Of a DNA stretch of 64,000 nucleotides, positions 7,907 to 17,865 are shown piece by piece. The stretch covers positions 3,720,001 to 3,784,000 of the forward strand of contig NZ_JACBZT010000001.1 of the NCBI RefSeq assembly GCF_013408985.1, given 5' to 3'. The translations under genes were made by a program, and so were the position numbers. Numbering within the stretch: the stretch's first letter is position 1; each line of letters opens with the position of its first letter. The notes below the pieces were generated by a model. The model worked only from the letters and a program-made list of their open reading frames with translations, did not search any database and was not told the DNA's origin. This DNA is from Petropleomorpha daqingensis. GTDB taxonomy: Bacteria; Actinomycetota; Actinomycetes; Mycobacteriales; Geodermatophilaceae.

Positions 7907-9433
7907 GTGGAGATCTCGACGGGCACGGTCATCGGCGGCTACGTCGTCCGCGAGCAGCTCGGCGCCGGCGGCATGGGCTCGGTCTACCTCGTCCGGCACC
8001 CCACGCTGCCCCGCGACGTCGCCCTCAAGGTGCTGCACGCGGGCCTGTCCGCCACCCCCGCGATGCGCGCCCGGTTCGAGCGGGAAGCCGAGCTGCTGAG
8101 CCGCCTGTCGCACCCCAACGTGGTCGACGTGCGCGACCGCGGGCAGCAGGGCGACCTGCTGTGGATGGCGATGCAGTACGTCCCCGGGCCCGACCTCGCC
8201 ACGCTGCTGGAGCGGTCCGGGGCGCTGCCGCCCGAGCGCGCCCTCGACATCGTCGCGGCCATCGGCAACGCCCTGGACCACGCGCACGCGTGCGGGCTGC
8301 TGCACCGCGACGTCAAGCCGGCCAACATCCCGCTGGCCCAGATCCCGGGCGGCGGCGAGCGGGTGATGCTCACCGACTTCGGCATCGGCCGGGACATGAC
8401 CGCCTCCTCGGCGCTCACCCAGGACGGCGAGGTGGTGGCCTCCTTCGCCTACGCGGCCCCGGAGCAGGTGAGCGGCGCGGCGATCGACGCGCGGGCCGAC
8501 GTCTACTCGCTCGGCGCCGTCCTGTTCGAGCTGCTCACCGGGCGCCGCGCCTTCGACGCCGACTCGCTGCCCGCTCTCCTGTACGCCGTCGTGCACGCGC
8601 CGCCGCCGGACGTGCGTGCCGTGCGGCCCGACCTCCCGCCCGCGATCAGCGGGGTGCTTGCCCGCGCGATGGCCAAGGACCCGGCCGACCGCTACCGCTC
8701 CTGCGCGGAACTCGTCGCCGCGGCCCGCGCCTGCTGGCCGGCGCGGGTGCCGGCGCCGGAGACCTCGGTCGGACCGGTGCCGGTGCCGCCTCCTCCGCAG
8801 CACCCGACCGCCCCGGCCCGGTCGCGACGCGGTCCGCTGGTGGCCGCCGCTGCCGTGCTGGTCGTGATCACCATCGGCGTCGCGGTGCTCGTGATCGCGC
8901 CGTGGCGGGGGGAGGCGGAGGACCCGGGGAACGGCCCGGCCGCGACCGGTTCGACCTCGCAGTCCCGCTCTGGCGGGCTGCAGGACTGGGGCCAGGCGCA
9001 GTTCGTCGTCGACGACTTCCCGAGCCTGCTGCCGGCAACGCCGGCCGATGAGGGCTGGGGCGGCGGCTCCTGCGCGCCCACCGCGTTCGCCGACGACGTG
9101 CACGCCGACGTCGGCGTCACCTGCAGCTACGACAACGGCATCACCGCCGAGGTGACGCACTACCCGGACGTCGCGGCACGCGACGCGCGGCGGGCTGAGC
9201 TGGAGCAGGGCGACGCCGCCGACTCGCCGCAGAGCTGGGGGATCGGCAACGCGCGGGCGGGGATCCGGCTGCTCAGCGAGGACGACCCCCAGTTCATCTG
9301 GCAGTGGATCATGTTCAACCAGCCCGACAAGGCGCTCTACGTGGTGATCCTGGAGTGGGCGGAGCACACCCACGCCGAGCTGGCCGAGGAGTGGTTCAGC
9401 CAGGCGCCGTTCACCGGACCGGCCGGCACCTGA
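7907..9433 (+). CDS. Membrane Ser/Thr protein kinase (PknB-like) with extracellular domain
   Basis: The kinase domain runs from about residue 10 to 270: Gly loop GAGGMGSVY (19-27), Lys41, HRDVKPAN (133-140, catalytic Asp135), DFG (157-159), AAPEQ and a DVYSLGAVLFELLTG segment. One hydrophobic helix follows near residues 305-328, then about 180 residues of likely extracellular sensor domain of no family I know, with two Cys. A longer frame is open to 7799, but the GTG at 7907 places the kinase domain close to the N-terminus, as in relatives, after a GGGGA stretch. The position after HRDVKPAN reads IPL, not the usual ILL. Confidence 0.85.
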   Translation: MEISTGTVIGGYVVREQLGAGGMGSVYLVRHPTLPRDVALKVLHAGLSATPAMRARFEREAELLSRLSHPNVVDVRDRGQQGDLLWMAMQYVPGPDLATLLERSGALPPERALDIVAAIGNALDHAHACGLLHRDVKPANIPLAQIPGGGERVMLTDFGIGRDMTASSALTQDGEVVASFAYAAPEQVSGAAIDARADVYSLGAVLFELLTGRRAFDADSLPALLYAVVHAPPPDVRAVRPDLPPAISGVLARAMAKDPADRYRSCAELVAAARACWPARVPAPETSVGPVPVPPPPQHPTAPARSRRGPLVAAAAVLVVITIGVAVLVIAPWRGEAEDPGNGPAATGSTSQSRSGGLQDWGQAQFVVDDFPSLLPATPADEGWGGGSCAPTAFADDVHADVGVTCSYDNGITAEVTHYPDVAARDARRAELEQGDAADSPQSWGIGNARAGIRLLSEDDPQFIWQWIMFNQPDKALYVVILEWAEHTHAELAEEWFSQAPFTGPAGT

Positions 9434-9437
9434 CCCG

Positions 9438-9821
9438 TCACGCGGGCTGGTCGGCCGTGATCCAGCACAGGCAGAAGGGGTGCCCGGCGGGGTCCGCGTA
9501 GACCTGGAAGGCGTCCGGCGCGGGCCCCTCCTCGACCGGCTTCAGCACCGTCGCGCCCAGCGACGTCACGGTGGCGTGCGCCTCGTCGAAGTTCTCGACC
9601 CACAGGTCCAGGTGGATCTGCTGCGGCGGCGTGCCGTCCGGCCAGTCCGGCGGCACGTGGTCCGGCGCGAGCTGGACGCCGACCCGCGGTGCGCCGTCGA
9701 CCATCACCATGTGCCAGTCGTCCTCGGCGTCGACGGTGCCGCCGAGCACGCCCGCCCAGAATCGGCTCTCGGCCTCGAGGTCGGCCGCGTCGAACACGAC
9801 CACCTGGTGGTTGATCTTCAC
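9438..9821 (-). CDS. VOC (glyoxalase/bleomycin-resistance) family protein
   Basis: A 127-aa VOC-superfamily protein with two beta-alpha-beta-beta-beta modules. It opens with NHQVVVFDAADLEAESRFWA and has PQQIHLDLWVENFDEA (metal-ligand His) and QVYADPAGHPFCLC near the end, typical of the glyoxalase-like group. The substrate is not predictable. GTG start. It is convergent with the kinase gene, with four bases between the stops, and downstream of the second kinase on the same strand. Confidence 0.8.
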   Translation of the reverse strand: MKINHQVVVFDAADLEAESRFWAGVLGGTVDAEDDWHMVMVDGAPRVGVQLAPDHVPPDWPDGTPPQQIHLDLWVENFDEAHATVTSLGATVLKPVEEGPAPDAFQVYADPAGHPFCLCWITADQPA

Positions 9822-9852
9822 GCGCGCATCCTGCGTCCTCCTGCCGACAGGT

Positions 9853-10994
<1,142 letters not shown>

Positions 10995-10998
<4 letters not shown>

Positions 10999-11150
10999 CG
11001 CTCCTCCTCCTGGTCGGCGGTGCCGGCCTCGGGGCTGCTCTGCGCCTCCAGCTCCTCGGCCTGCTCCGGGGTCTCCATCTCCAGCGCGATGTCGCGCGGC
11101 TCGGGCAGGCTGGGCGGGGCGGTGGTCTCGTTGGGTTCGGGCGTCGTCAT
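10995..11150 (-). CDS. Small acidic hypothetical protein, 51 aa
   Basis: ATG at 11148-11150 opens a 51-residue, Glu/Pro-rich protein with no hydrophobic segment (ALEMETPEQAEELEAQ). Its TAA stop overlaps the presumed first codon of the kinase, so the pair looks co-translated. It is divergent from the carboxylase gene, with 43 bases between the start codons. No family recognised; it may be disordered. Confidence 0.5.
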
Positions 11151-11180
11151 GGCGCGGATCTGCCCCGTGACCTCGCGACC

Positions 11181-11186
11181 TACACT
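11181..11186 (+). promoter_or_regulatory. -10 box of a leaderless promoter for the carboxylase gene
   Basis: TACACT fits the TAnnnT -10 consensus and lies seven bases before the ATG at 11194. Transcription would then start at or next to the ATG, giving a leaderless mRNA; no ribosome site is present. No convincing -35 box is visible. Confidence 0.5.
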
Positions 11187-11193
11187 CCGGCGG

Positions 11194-14100
11194 ATGCCGA
11201 TCACCCGGCTCCTGGTGGCCAACCGGGGCGAGATCGCCGTCCGCATCCTGCGGACGGCGGCGGCCCTCGGACTGCGCACGGTCGCGGTCGCCCCGGCCGA
11301 CGACGCCGGATCGCTGCACGTGCGACGCGCCGACGACGCCGTCCGGCTGGCCGGCGCCGGACCGGCCGCCTACCTCGACGTCGCGGCGATCGTGGCGGCC
11401 GCGACGCGGTCGGGCGCCGACGCCGTCCACCCGGGCTACGGGTTCCTCGCCGAGTCAGCCGAGCTGGCCCGCCGCTGCGCCGAGGCCGGGCTGGTCCTCG
11501 TCGGCCCCGACCCGTCGGCGCTGGAGCTGTTCGGCGACAAGGGCCGCGCGCGGGCACGGGCGCGGGAGCTCGGCGTCCCGGTGCTCCGTGCGACCGACGG
11601 CCCGACCGACCTGGACGAGGCCCGTGCGTTCCTGCGCGAGGTCGGACCGGTCATGGTCAAGGCGCTGGCCGGGGGCGGTGGCCGCGGCCAGCAGCCGGTG
11701 CGGTCGGCCGAGGAGCTGCCCGAGGCGCTCGATCGGTGCCGGTCGGAGGCCCGCGCCGCCTTCGGCGTCGCCGACGTGCACCTCGAGGAGCTGTGGACCG
11801 GAGCGCGGCACGTCGAGGTGCAGGTGGCCGGGGACGGCGAGACGGCGGTCGCGCTCGGCGACCGCGACTGCAGCGTGCAGCGCCGGCGGCAGAAGCTGGT
11901 CGAGATCGCCCCGGCCCCGGCGCTGGACCCCACGCTGCGCCGTCGGCTGACCGAGGCCGCGGTCGCCCTCGGCCGGTCGGTCGGCTACCGCGGGCTGGCC
12001 ACCGTGGAGTTCCTCGTGCGCGGCGGCGAGTGCGCCTTCCTCGAGGTCAACCCGCGACTGCAGGTGGAGCACACGGTCACCGAGGAGGTCACCGGCCTGG
12101 ACCTGGTGGAGGTCGGGCTCCGGCTCGCGGGCGGCGCCACGCTGGCCGACCTCGGTCTCGACCGGCCGGTCGAGATCCGCGGCGCCGCCGTCCAGGCGCG
12201 GGTGAACGCCGAGACCCTGCGCCCCGACGGCACCGTGCACCCCGCCGCCGGCCGCCTGGAGCGGTTCGTCCCGCCGGCCGGCCGGGGCGTGCGGGTGGAC
12301 GCCGGCGTGGTCGCCGGGGACGAGGTCAGCCCGCGCTACGACTCGCTGCTGGCCAAGGTCGTCGTCGCCGACCGCGACCTGCCGCGCGCTCTCGCCGCCG
12401 CCGGCCGCGCGGTCGCCGAGTTCGAGGTGGCCGGCCCGGCGACGAACCTGCCGCTGCTCGCCGCGCTGCTGGCCCGCCCGGAGCTCGCCGACGCGACGAT
12501 GACCACCGACTTCCTCGACGCCCACCTGGCCGAGCTGCTGCCTCCGGCGCTCGCCGAGCGGCCGACCGACGCCGACGTCGTCGCCGCACCGCTGCAGGGC
12601 GTCGTCGTCGAGATCGCGGTGGCCGAGGGCGACCGCGTGCCCGCCGGCACGACGCTGCTCGTGCTCGAGGCGATGAAGATGGAGCACGTCGTCCGGGCGC
12701 CGGCGGCGGGGGAGGTGAGCGGCCTGCGGGTCGCCGTCGGCGACGTCGTCGCCGAGGGTGACGTGCTCGCCCGGCTGTCCCCGGCCCCCGACGAGGCGGC
12801 CGCCGAGGAGGACGCCGGCGAGGTCGATCTCGACGCGATCCGGCCCGAGCTGGCCGAGTCGCTGGAGCGGCACCGCACCGGTCTGGACGATGCCCGCCCG
12901 GACGCCGTGGCCGCGCGGCACGCCGCGGGCCGGCGGACCGCGCGGGAGGTGGTCGCGGCGCTGTGCGACGAGGGGTCCTTCGTCGAGTACGGCGCGCTGG
13001 GCCTCGCCGCGCAGCGCCGGCGGCGGTCGCTCGAGGAGCTGGTCGCCCGCACGCCCGCCGACGGCATGGTGACCGGGATCGGCGAGGTCGACGGGGTGCC
13101 GTGCGCCGTCCTGGCCTACGACTACACCGTGCTGGCCGGCACTCAGGGAAAGGTCAACCACGCCAAGACCGACCGGCTGCTGACCCTGGCCGAGCAGCGC
13201 CGGCTGCCGGTGGTGCTGTTCGCCGAGGGCGGTGGTGGGCGGCCCGGGGACACGGACACGTCCGGCGTCTCGCTGCTCGACGTCCCGACCTTCACGACGA
13301 TGGCCCGGCTGGCAGGGAAGGTGCCGACGATCGCGGTGGTGAGCGGCTACTGCTTCGCGGGCAACGCCGCCCTGGTCGGCGTCTGCGACGTGATCGTCGC
13401 GACCGAGGGCAGCAGCATCGGCATGGGCGGCCCGGCGATGATCGAGGCCGGCGGGCTGGGCGTCGTCGCGCCCGAGGACGTCGGCCCGGTGCGGGTGCAG
13501 ACGGCCAACGGGGTGCTCGACGTCGTGGTCCCGGACGACGACGCCGCGGTCGCCGCCGCCCGCGCCGCGCTCGGCCTGCTCACCGGACGGGTCGTGCCGG
13601 GGGAGGGCGCGGACCAGCGGCGGCTGCGGCACCTGCTGCCGGCCAACCGGGTGCGCAGCTACGACGTCCGGCCGGTGCTGGAGACCCTCGCCGACGCCGG
13701 CAGCGTGCTCGAGCTGCGGCCCGCCTTCGGCCGGGGGATCGTCACCGCTCTGGCCCGGCTCGACGGGCGGCCGGTCGGGGTGCTGGCCAACGACCCGCGG
13801 CATCTCGGCGGCGCGATCGACGCCGAGTCGGCGGACAAGGCCGCGGCGTTCCTGCGGCTGTGCCAGACGCACCGGCTGCCGGTGCTCTCCCTGGTCGACA
13901 CCCCCGGCTTCATGGTCGGCCCGGAGTCGGAGACGACCGGGACCGTCCGCCGCTTCGGCGGGCTGTACGTCGCGGGTGCCGCGCTCACCGTGCCGCTGGT
14001 GGCCGTCGTCCTGCGCAAGGCCTACGGCCTCGGCGCGATGGCGATGACCGGCGGCGACATGCGCGCACCGCTGCTCACCGTCGCCTGGCCGACCGGCGAG

Positions 14101-14340
14101 TTCGGGCCGATGAGCCTGGAAGGCGCCGTCCGGCTGGGCTACCGCCGCGAGTTCGAGGCGCTGCCCGACGACGCCGCCCGTTCCCGGCGCTTCGCCGAAC
14201 TGGTCGCGCAGGCCTACGAGCAGGGCAAGGCGCTCAACGTCGCCTCCGTGTTCGAGATCGACGACGTGATCGACCCGGCCGACACCCGCGCGGTGATCAG
14301 CGCGGCGCTGGCGGCGGCCGGCCGGGATCAGCTCCCCTGA
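11194..14340 (+). CDS. Single-chain biotin-dependent acyl-CoA carboxylase (BC-BCCP-CT)
   Basis: A 1048-aa enzyme that holds every step of acyl-CoA carboxylation. Biotin carboxylase spans about 1-450 (ANRGEIAVRI, ATP-grasp GGGGRG at 160-165, EVNPRLQVEHTVTE at 284-297). The biotin carrier is about 462-528 with EAMKM, biotinyl Lys495. The carboxyltransferase N and C halves fill 540-1048. Single-chain long-chain acyl-CoA carboxylases are known in actinobacteria and this resembles them; acetyl-, propionyl- or long-chain-CoA cannot be separated by eye. The gene stands alone with its own leaderless-type promoter and a strong terminator. Confidence 0.9.
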   Translation: MPITRLLVANRGEIAVRILRTAAALGLRTVAVAPADDAGSLHVRRADDAVRLAGAGPAAYLDVAAIVAAATRSGADAVHPGYGFLAESAELARRCAEAGLVLVGPDPSALELFGDKGRARARARELGVPVLRATDGPTDLDEARAFLREVGPVMVKALAGGGGRGQQPVRSAEELPEALDRCRSEARAAFGVADVHLEELWTGARHVEVQVAGDGETAVALGDRDCSVQRRRQKLVEIAPAPALDPTLRRRLTEAAVALGRSVGYRGLATVEFLVRGGECAFLEVNPRLQVEHTVTEEVTGLDLVEVGLRLAGGATLADLGLDRPVEIRGAAVQARVNAETLRPDGTVHPAAGRLERFVPPAGRGVRVDAGVVAGDEVSPRYDSLLAKVVVADRDLPRALAAAGRAVAEFEVAGPATNLPLLAALLARPELADATMTTDFLDAHLAELLPPALAERPTDADVVAAPLQGVVVEIAVAEGDRVPAGTTLLVLEAMKMEHVVRAPAAGEVSGLRVAVGDVVAEGDVLARLSPAPDEAAAEEDAGEVDLDAIRPELAESLERHRTGLDDARPDAVAARHAAGRRTAREVVAALCDEGSFVEYGALGLAAQRRRRSLEELVARTPADGMVTGIGEVDGVPCAVLAYDYTVLAGTQGKVNHAKTDRLLTLAEQRRLPVVLFAEGGGGRPGDTDTSGVSLLDVPTFTTMARLAGKVPTIAVVSGYCFAGNAALVGVCDVIVATEGSSIGMGGPAMIEAGGLGVVAPEDVGPVRVQTANGVLDVVVPDDDAAVAAARAALGLLTGRVVPGEGADQRRLRHLLPANRVRSYDVRPVLETLADAGSVLELRPAFGRGIVTALARLDGRPVGVLANDPRHLGGAIDAESADKAAAFLRLCQTHRLPVLSLVDTPGFMVGPESETTGTVRRFGGLYVAGAALTVPLVAVVLRKAYGLGAMAMTGGDMRAPLLTVAWPTGEFGPMSLEGAVRLGYRREFEALPDDAARSRRFAELVAQAYEQGKALNVASVFEIDDVIDPADTRAVISAALAAAGRDQLP

Positions 14341-14348
14341 TCGTGACT

Positions 14349-14382
14349 GTTCCTGGCTCACGCCGGGAGGTGAGCCAGGAAC
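14349..14382 (+). terminator. Terminator after the carboxylase gene
   Basis: A 13-bp perfect stem (14349-14361 with 14370-14382) with an 8-base loop starts eight bases after the carboxylase stop. Confidence 0.8.
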
Positions 14383-14427
14383 CGCTGTGCTGAGCCCGGA
14401 CGTTGCCGGCGGACCTTTGGTTCCTCT

Positions 14428-14438
14428 ACGGTAACCGT
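14428..14438. promoter_or_regulatory. Candidate ArsR operator
   Basis: ACGGT-A-ACCGT is a perfect small dyad five bases before the ArsR start codon, inside the expected promoter. Autoregulation by the ArsR protein is a reasonable inference from position alone. Confidence 0.35.
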
Positions 14439-14443
14439 CACCC

Positions 14444-14770
14444 ATGAGCAACCAATCGGCCGCAGACGGCGCGTTCGACGCTCTCGGCGACCCGATGCGG
14501 CGCCGGATCCTCGAGTGCCTGCGCGACGGCGCGCTGCCGGTGGGGGAGCTGGCCGGCCGGTTGCCGGTGGGCCGCCCCGCCGTCAGCAAGCACCTGCGCG
14601 TGCTTGAAGGCGCCGGGCTGGTCGAGCACCGCTCGCGCGGCACCCGCAACCTGTACGCGCTCGCTCCGGGCGCCCTCGCGCCGCTGCAGCAGTGGCTCAC
14701 CGGGGTGTGGGACACCGCGCTGGCGTCCTTCGCGCAGTTCGTGGACGACGAGGAGAGGAACCGCCCGTGA
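14444..14770 (+). CDS. ArsR-family transcriptional regulator
   Basis: A 108-aa winged-helix regulator: AFDALGDPMRRRILECLRDG, then VGELAGRLPVGRPAVSKHLR as recognition helix, then GLVEHRSRGTRNLYAL as wing. There are no Cys residues, so it is not a thiol metal sensor; it fits the ArsR subgroup that sits beside AHSA1 (SRPBCC) genes. Its TGA overlaps the next gene's GTG (GTGA), so regulator and AHSA1 protein are coupled. Confidence 0.85.
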   Translation: MSNQSAADGAFDALGDPMRRRILECLRDGALPVGELAGRLPVGRPAVSKHLRVLEGAGLVEHRSRGTRNLYALAPGALAPLQQWLTGVWDTALASFAQFVDDEERNRP

Positions 14771-15480
14771 GCACCGTCCGGCCCGTCCGCCGTCAGGTCG
14801 TCGTGGGCGCCCCGCCCGAGCGCGCGTTCGCGCTGTTCACCGAGCGCATCGGCGAGTGGTGGCCGCTCGGCGCAGGCCACAGCGTCTTCGGCGAGGGCGG
14901 CACGGTCGCCTTCGAGGGCGGGGAGCTGGTCGAGCGGTCCGGAGACCGGGTCGCGGTATGGGGGAAGGTGCTCACCTGGGAGCCGCCCGGCACCCTCGAG
15001 CTCACCTGGCACCCCGGTCGCGCGGCGGAGATCACCACCCGCGTCCGCGTGACCTTCGAGCCCGACGACGAGCGCACCCTCGTCACGCTCGAGCACGACG
15101 GCTGGGAGCGGCTGGCCGAACCGCAGGCCGCCCGCGACGACTACGACGAGGGCTGGCCGGTCGTCCTCGCCCGGTTCGCCGCCCTGCTCGAGGACCGCTG
15201 GTTCGCGCTGCTGCACCGGCCGGGTCCCTCGCTCCCGGAGGGCGCCTCGATCTTCGCCCAGCCGGAGTTCGCCGAGCACCTGGCGTTCCTGGGCCGGCTG
15301 CGCGAGCGCGGGCTGCTGGTGGCCGCCGGCCCGGTGCTCGGCGGCGAGGACGGCTCGGGGATGACCGTCGTCCGGGTGCGGCCCGAACACGGGGACGTCG
15401 ACGTCGAGGAGCTCGCCACGAAGGACGACCTCTGCGTCGCGCAGGGCTTCCTCGCCGTCGAGGTCCGCCCTGGCGTGTGA
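14767..15480 (+). CDS. AHSA1/SRPBCC protein fused to a YCII domain
   Basis: A 237-aa protein. Residues 1-140 form an SRPBCC/AHSA1 fold (APPERAFALFTERIGEWWPL, WHPGRAAEITTRV, LEHDGWERL), a hydrophobic ligand pocket. Residues 150-237 look like a YCII domain (WFALLHRPGPSLPEG, FAEHLAFLGRLRERGLLVAAG). The GTG start overlaps the ArsR stop. ArsR plus AHSA1 pairs are common in actinobacteria; the YCII fusion adds a second small-molecule domain. Ligand unknown. Confidence 0.8.
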   Translation: MSTVRPVRRQVVVGAPPERAFALFTERIGEWWPLGAGHSVFGEGGTVAFEGGELVERSGDRVAVWGKVLTWEPPGTLELTWHPGRAAEITTRVRVTFEPDDERTLVTLEHDGWERLAEPQAARDDYDEGWPVVLARFAALLEDRWFALLHRPGPSLPEGASIFAQPEFAEHLAFLGRLRERGLLVAAGPVLGGEDGSGMTVVRVRPEHGDVDVEELATKDDLCVAQGFLAVEVRPGV

Positions 15481-15649
15481 TGCTCATCGCCTGAGGCACC
15501 TCAGACCGTCTCTCAGGTGCTCTGCGCTGCGGAAATGAGGGGTCAGCCGCACCGGAACTCAGGATTTCGGCGGGGGCCGCTACCTGCGTTTCTAGCGTCG
15601 TCACCGTCCGGCCATCCAGCGTGCCGGCGGACCGCCGGAAGGCCCTCTC

Positions 15650-17791
15650 GTGAACGCCCAGACCCGGAACCTCCGCGGCCGGACCGGCCGCCGCATCGCT
15701 CCACTCGCCGCCCTGGTCACCGGCCTGGGCTCTGCCGCCATCGCATTGGCACCAGCAGCGCAGGCGGAGACGACGACGCAGTTCTTCTCCTACACCGGCG
15801 GAGAGCAGACGTTCGTGGTCCCGGACGGGGTGACCAGCATCCACGTCCTCGCCGTGGGCGGACACGGCGGAGAGGTGGAGCAGTCGCCGCCGATCCGCGG
15901 CGGCTCCGGCGCGGTCGTCGAGGCAGACGCGGACGTTGCTCCTGGCCAGACGCTGTACGTGAACGTGGGTGGCAACGGCGTCGCAGCTCAACCCACCACC
16001 GCCGTCGGGCTGGTTCCAGGCGGATTCAACGGGGGCGGCGCGGGAAGCAATTCCGGCGGCTCCGGCGGTGGCGGCGCCTCGGACGTGCGGACCACGTCCC
16101 GCATGGCGAGCGAATCCCTCGAGTCGCGCGTACTCGTGGCCGGCGGCGGGGGCGGCGCCTCCAGCGTGGGGGCGGGAGGCTCCAGTTCCGAGATCGGGCA
16201 GGACGGGGGATCCGGGGCCATCGTCGACGGGCAGGGAGGTCATGGCGCCACCGCGGCGGCAGGAGGCGCCGAGGGGCTGGGCACCGGGATGGTCGCGACG
16301 GCCGGCGCTCTGGGGACTGGCGGGGACGGCGGCTATACCCCGTCCGGCCTCTATGCCTCCGGTGGTGGTGGCGGCGGTGGAGGCGGCTACCACGGTGGCG
16401 GCGGTGGAGGCGGCGGCGACCCTCGCGCGGGGGGTGGAGGCGGCGGCGACCCTCGCGCGGGGGGTGGTGGCGGTGGCTCCAGCTTCGTGAACCCCAAGGT
16501 CGGTCAGGCGTTCTCCTTCGCCACCGACACCAGCGGCACGCCGCGGATCGTGATCAGCTATGTCGTCCCCGTCCCGCCGCGGGCCACCACCACGCCGGCC
16601 AGCGGCGTCGGCCAGACCGGCGCCACCCTCAACGGCGTGGTCGACCCCGAGGGTCTGCCGACCACGTACGACTTCGAGTACTGGACCGACGGCACCCATC
16701 CCGTCAGCACCGACGCCGGCGATGCCGGCTCGGGCACGGCGCTGCGGGCCGTCTCCAGCACGATCACCGGGCTGGCGCCGAGCACGGAGTACCACTACCG
16801 GCTGGTCGCCACCAACGGCACCGGCCAGTCGGCCGACGGCGGCGAGGTCACGTTCACCACGGCGGCGGCACCGACCCAGGCACCTCCCACCGTGACGACC
16901 GGTTCGGCCAGCGGCGTCGGTCAGACCGGCGCCACCCTCAACGGCGTCGTCAACCCGAACGGCGCTCCCACGAGCTACCAGTTCGAGTACGGGACGAACC
17001 CCTTCGGCCTCGGGTCCGTCACCGACCGGCCCGACCTGCCCTCGCCCACGGGCCAGCAGTTCGTCTCGCTCCCGCTGAGCGGACTCGCCCCGGGGACCGA
17101 GTACTTCTACCGGCTGGACGCCTTCGCCGACAACGGCATGATCACCGTCGGAGAGGTCCGGAGCTTCACCACCGCGGCCGCCCCCGTGCAGTCGCCGCCC
17201 CTGGTGACGACCAGTGCGGCGAGCTCGGTGAGCCAGACCGGCGGCACGCTCAACGGTGTGGTGAACCCGCAGGGTGCCGGCACGACCTACCACTACGACT
17301 ACGGCACGGGGACCGGGTACGGGTCCTCGACCCCGGAGACCGGTCTGTCCGCCACCACCGGCCAGCAGTTCGTGACCGCGCCCGTGTCCGGTCTCGCCCC
17401 TGGCACCACGTACCACTACCGCCTGGTCGCGACGAACACCGGTGGGACGACGACCGGTGACGACCGCACCTTCACGACCGCCGCCGCTCCGAAGCCGCCC
17501 GCGCCGCAGGCCAGCACCTCGCCGGCCACGGGCGTCGGGACCACCGAGGCCACGCTGCACGGCGCGGTCAACCCCCGCGGCTCGACCACCGTCTACTTCT
17601 TCCAGTACGGCACGACCACCAGCTACGGGCAGAGCACGTCCAAGGCGTCCGCCGGCTCGGGGACGACGAGCAAGACCGTCCAGAGCGCGCTCTCCGGGCT
17701 CAAGCGGCACACCACCTATCACTTCCGGGTGGTCGCGGTGAGCGCCAACGGAGTCACGTACGGCGCCGACCGGACGTTCCGCACGAGCTGA
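15650..17791 (+). CDS. Large secreted glycine-rich protein with Fn3-like repeats
   Basis: A 713-aa exported protein. A signal peptide spans about 1-40 (basic start, hydrophobic core, cleavage near AQAE). Residues 45-290 are extremely glycine-rich around a beta-sandwich-like FSYTGGEQTFVVPDGVTSI module. Then come four ~95-residue repeats sharing the pattern GVGQTGATLNGVV.P, Y.F.YGT, GLAPGTEYHYRL and FTTA, an Fn3-like fold. No cell-wall sorting motif was seen. The GTG start has no clear ribosome site; TAGCGT at 15593-15598 is a candidate -10 box. An adhesive or matrix role is a guess. Confidence 0.75.
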   Translation: MNAQTRNLRGRTGRRIAPLAALVTGLGSAAIALAPAAQAETTTQFFSYTGGEQTFVVPDGVTSIHVLAVGGHGGEVEQSPPIRGGSGAVVEADADVAPGQTLYVNVGGNGVAAQPTTAVGLVPGGFNGGGAGSNSGGSGGGGASDVRTTSRMASESLESRVLVAGGGGGASSVGAGGSSSEIGQDGGSGAIVDGQGGHGATAAAGGAEGLGTGMVATAGALGTGGDGGYTPSGLYASGGGGGGGGGYHGGGGGGGGDPRAGGGGGGDPRAGGGGGGSSFVNPKVGQAFSFATDTSGTPRIVISYVVPVPPRATTTPASGVGQTGATLNGVVDPEGLPTTYDFEYWTDGTHPVSTDAGDAGSGTALRAVSSTITGLAPSTEYHYRLVATNGTGQSADGGEVTFTTAAAPTQAPPTVTTGSASGVGQTGATLNGVVNPNGAPTSYQFEYGTNPFGLGSVTDRPDLPSPTGQQFVSLPLSGLAPGTEYFYRLDAFADNGMITVGEVRSFTTAAAPVQSPPLVTTSAASSVSQTGGTLNGVVNPQGAGTTYHYDYGTGTGYGSSTPETGLSATTGQQFVTAPVSGLAPGTTYHYRLVATNTGGTTTGDDRTFTTAAAPKPPAPQASTSPATGVGTTEATLHGAVNPRGSTTVYFFQYGTTTSYGQSTSKASAGSGTTSKTVQSALSGLKRHTTYHFRVVAVSANGVTYGADRTFRTS
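16403..16462 (+). repeat. Perfect 30-bp tandem duplication inside the glycine-rich gene
   Basis: Two identical 30-bp units (16403-16432 and 16433-16462) encode GGGGGDPRAG twice. The exact identity suggests recent slippage; it stays in frame. Confidence 0.85.
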
Positions 17792-17804
17792 CCGGTTCCG
17801 CCAG

Positions 17805-17840
17805 GCCGCCCGTCGTCGGGAAATCCGGACGACGGGCGGC
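17805..17840 (+). terminator. Terminator after the secreted repeat protein
   Basis: A 13-bp perfect stem (17805-17817 with 17828-17840) and a 10-base loop start 14 bases after the stop at 17791. Confidence 0.75.
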
Positions 17841-17851
17841 TTCGTGCGCAC

Positions 17852-17857
17852 TAGCGT
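17852..17857 (+). promoter_or_regulatory. -10 box, leaderless promoter of the hydrolase gene
   Basis: TAGCGT within the sequence CTAGCGTCG lies eight bases before the GTG at 17866. The same 9-mer occurs upstream of the secreted repeat protein (15592) and the ABC transporter (22573), and TAGCGT occurs before cbtB (21046). Confidence 0.5.
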
Positions 17858-17865
17858 CGCCCGCC

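Noticed and set aside
11455-15390. 1311-codon minus-strand frame opposite the carboxylase and its neighbours
   Set aside because: A shadow of three convincing plus-strand genes, with no family features.
16340-16500. CRISPR-like array in the glycine-rich gene
   Set aside because: Only two adjoining copies without spacers; in-frame coding duplication.
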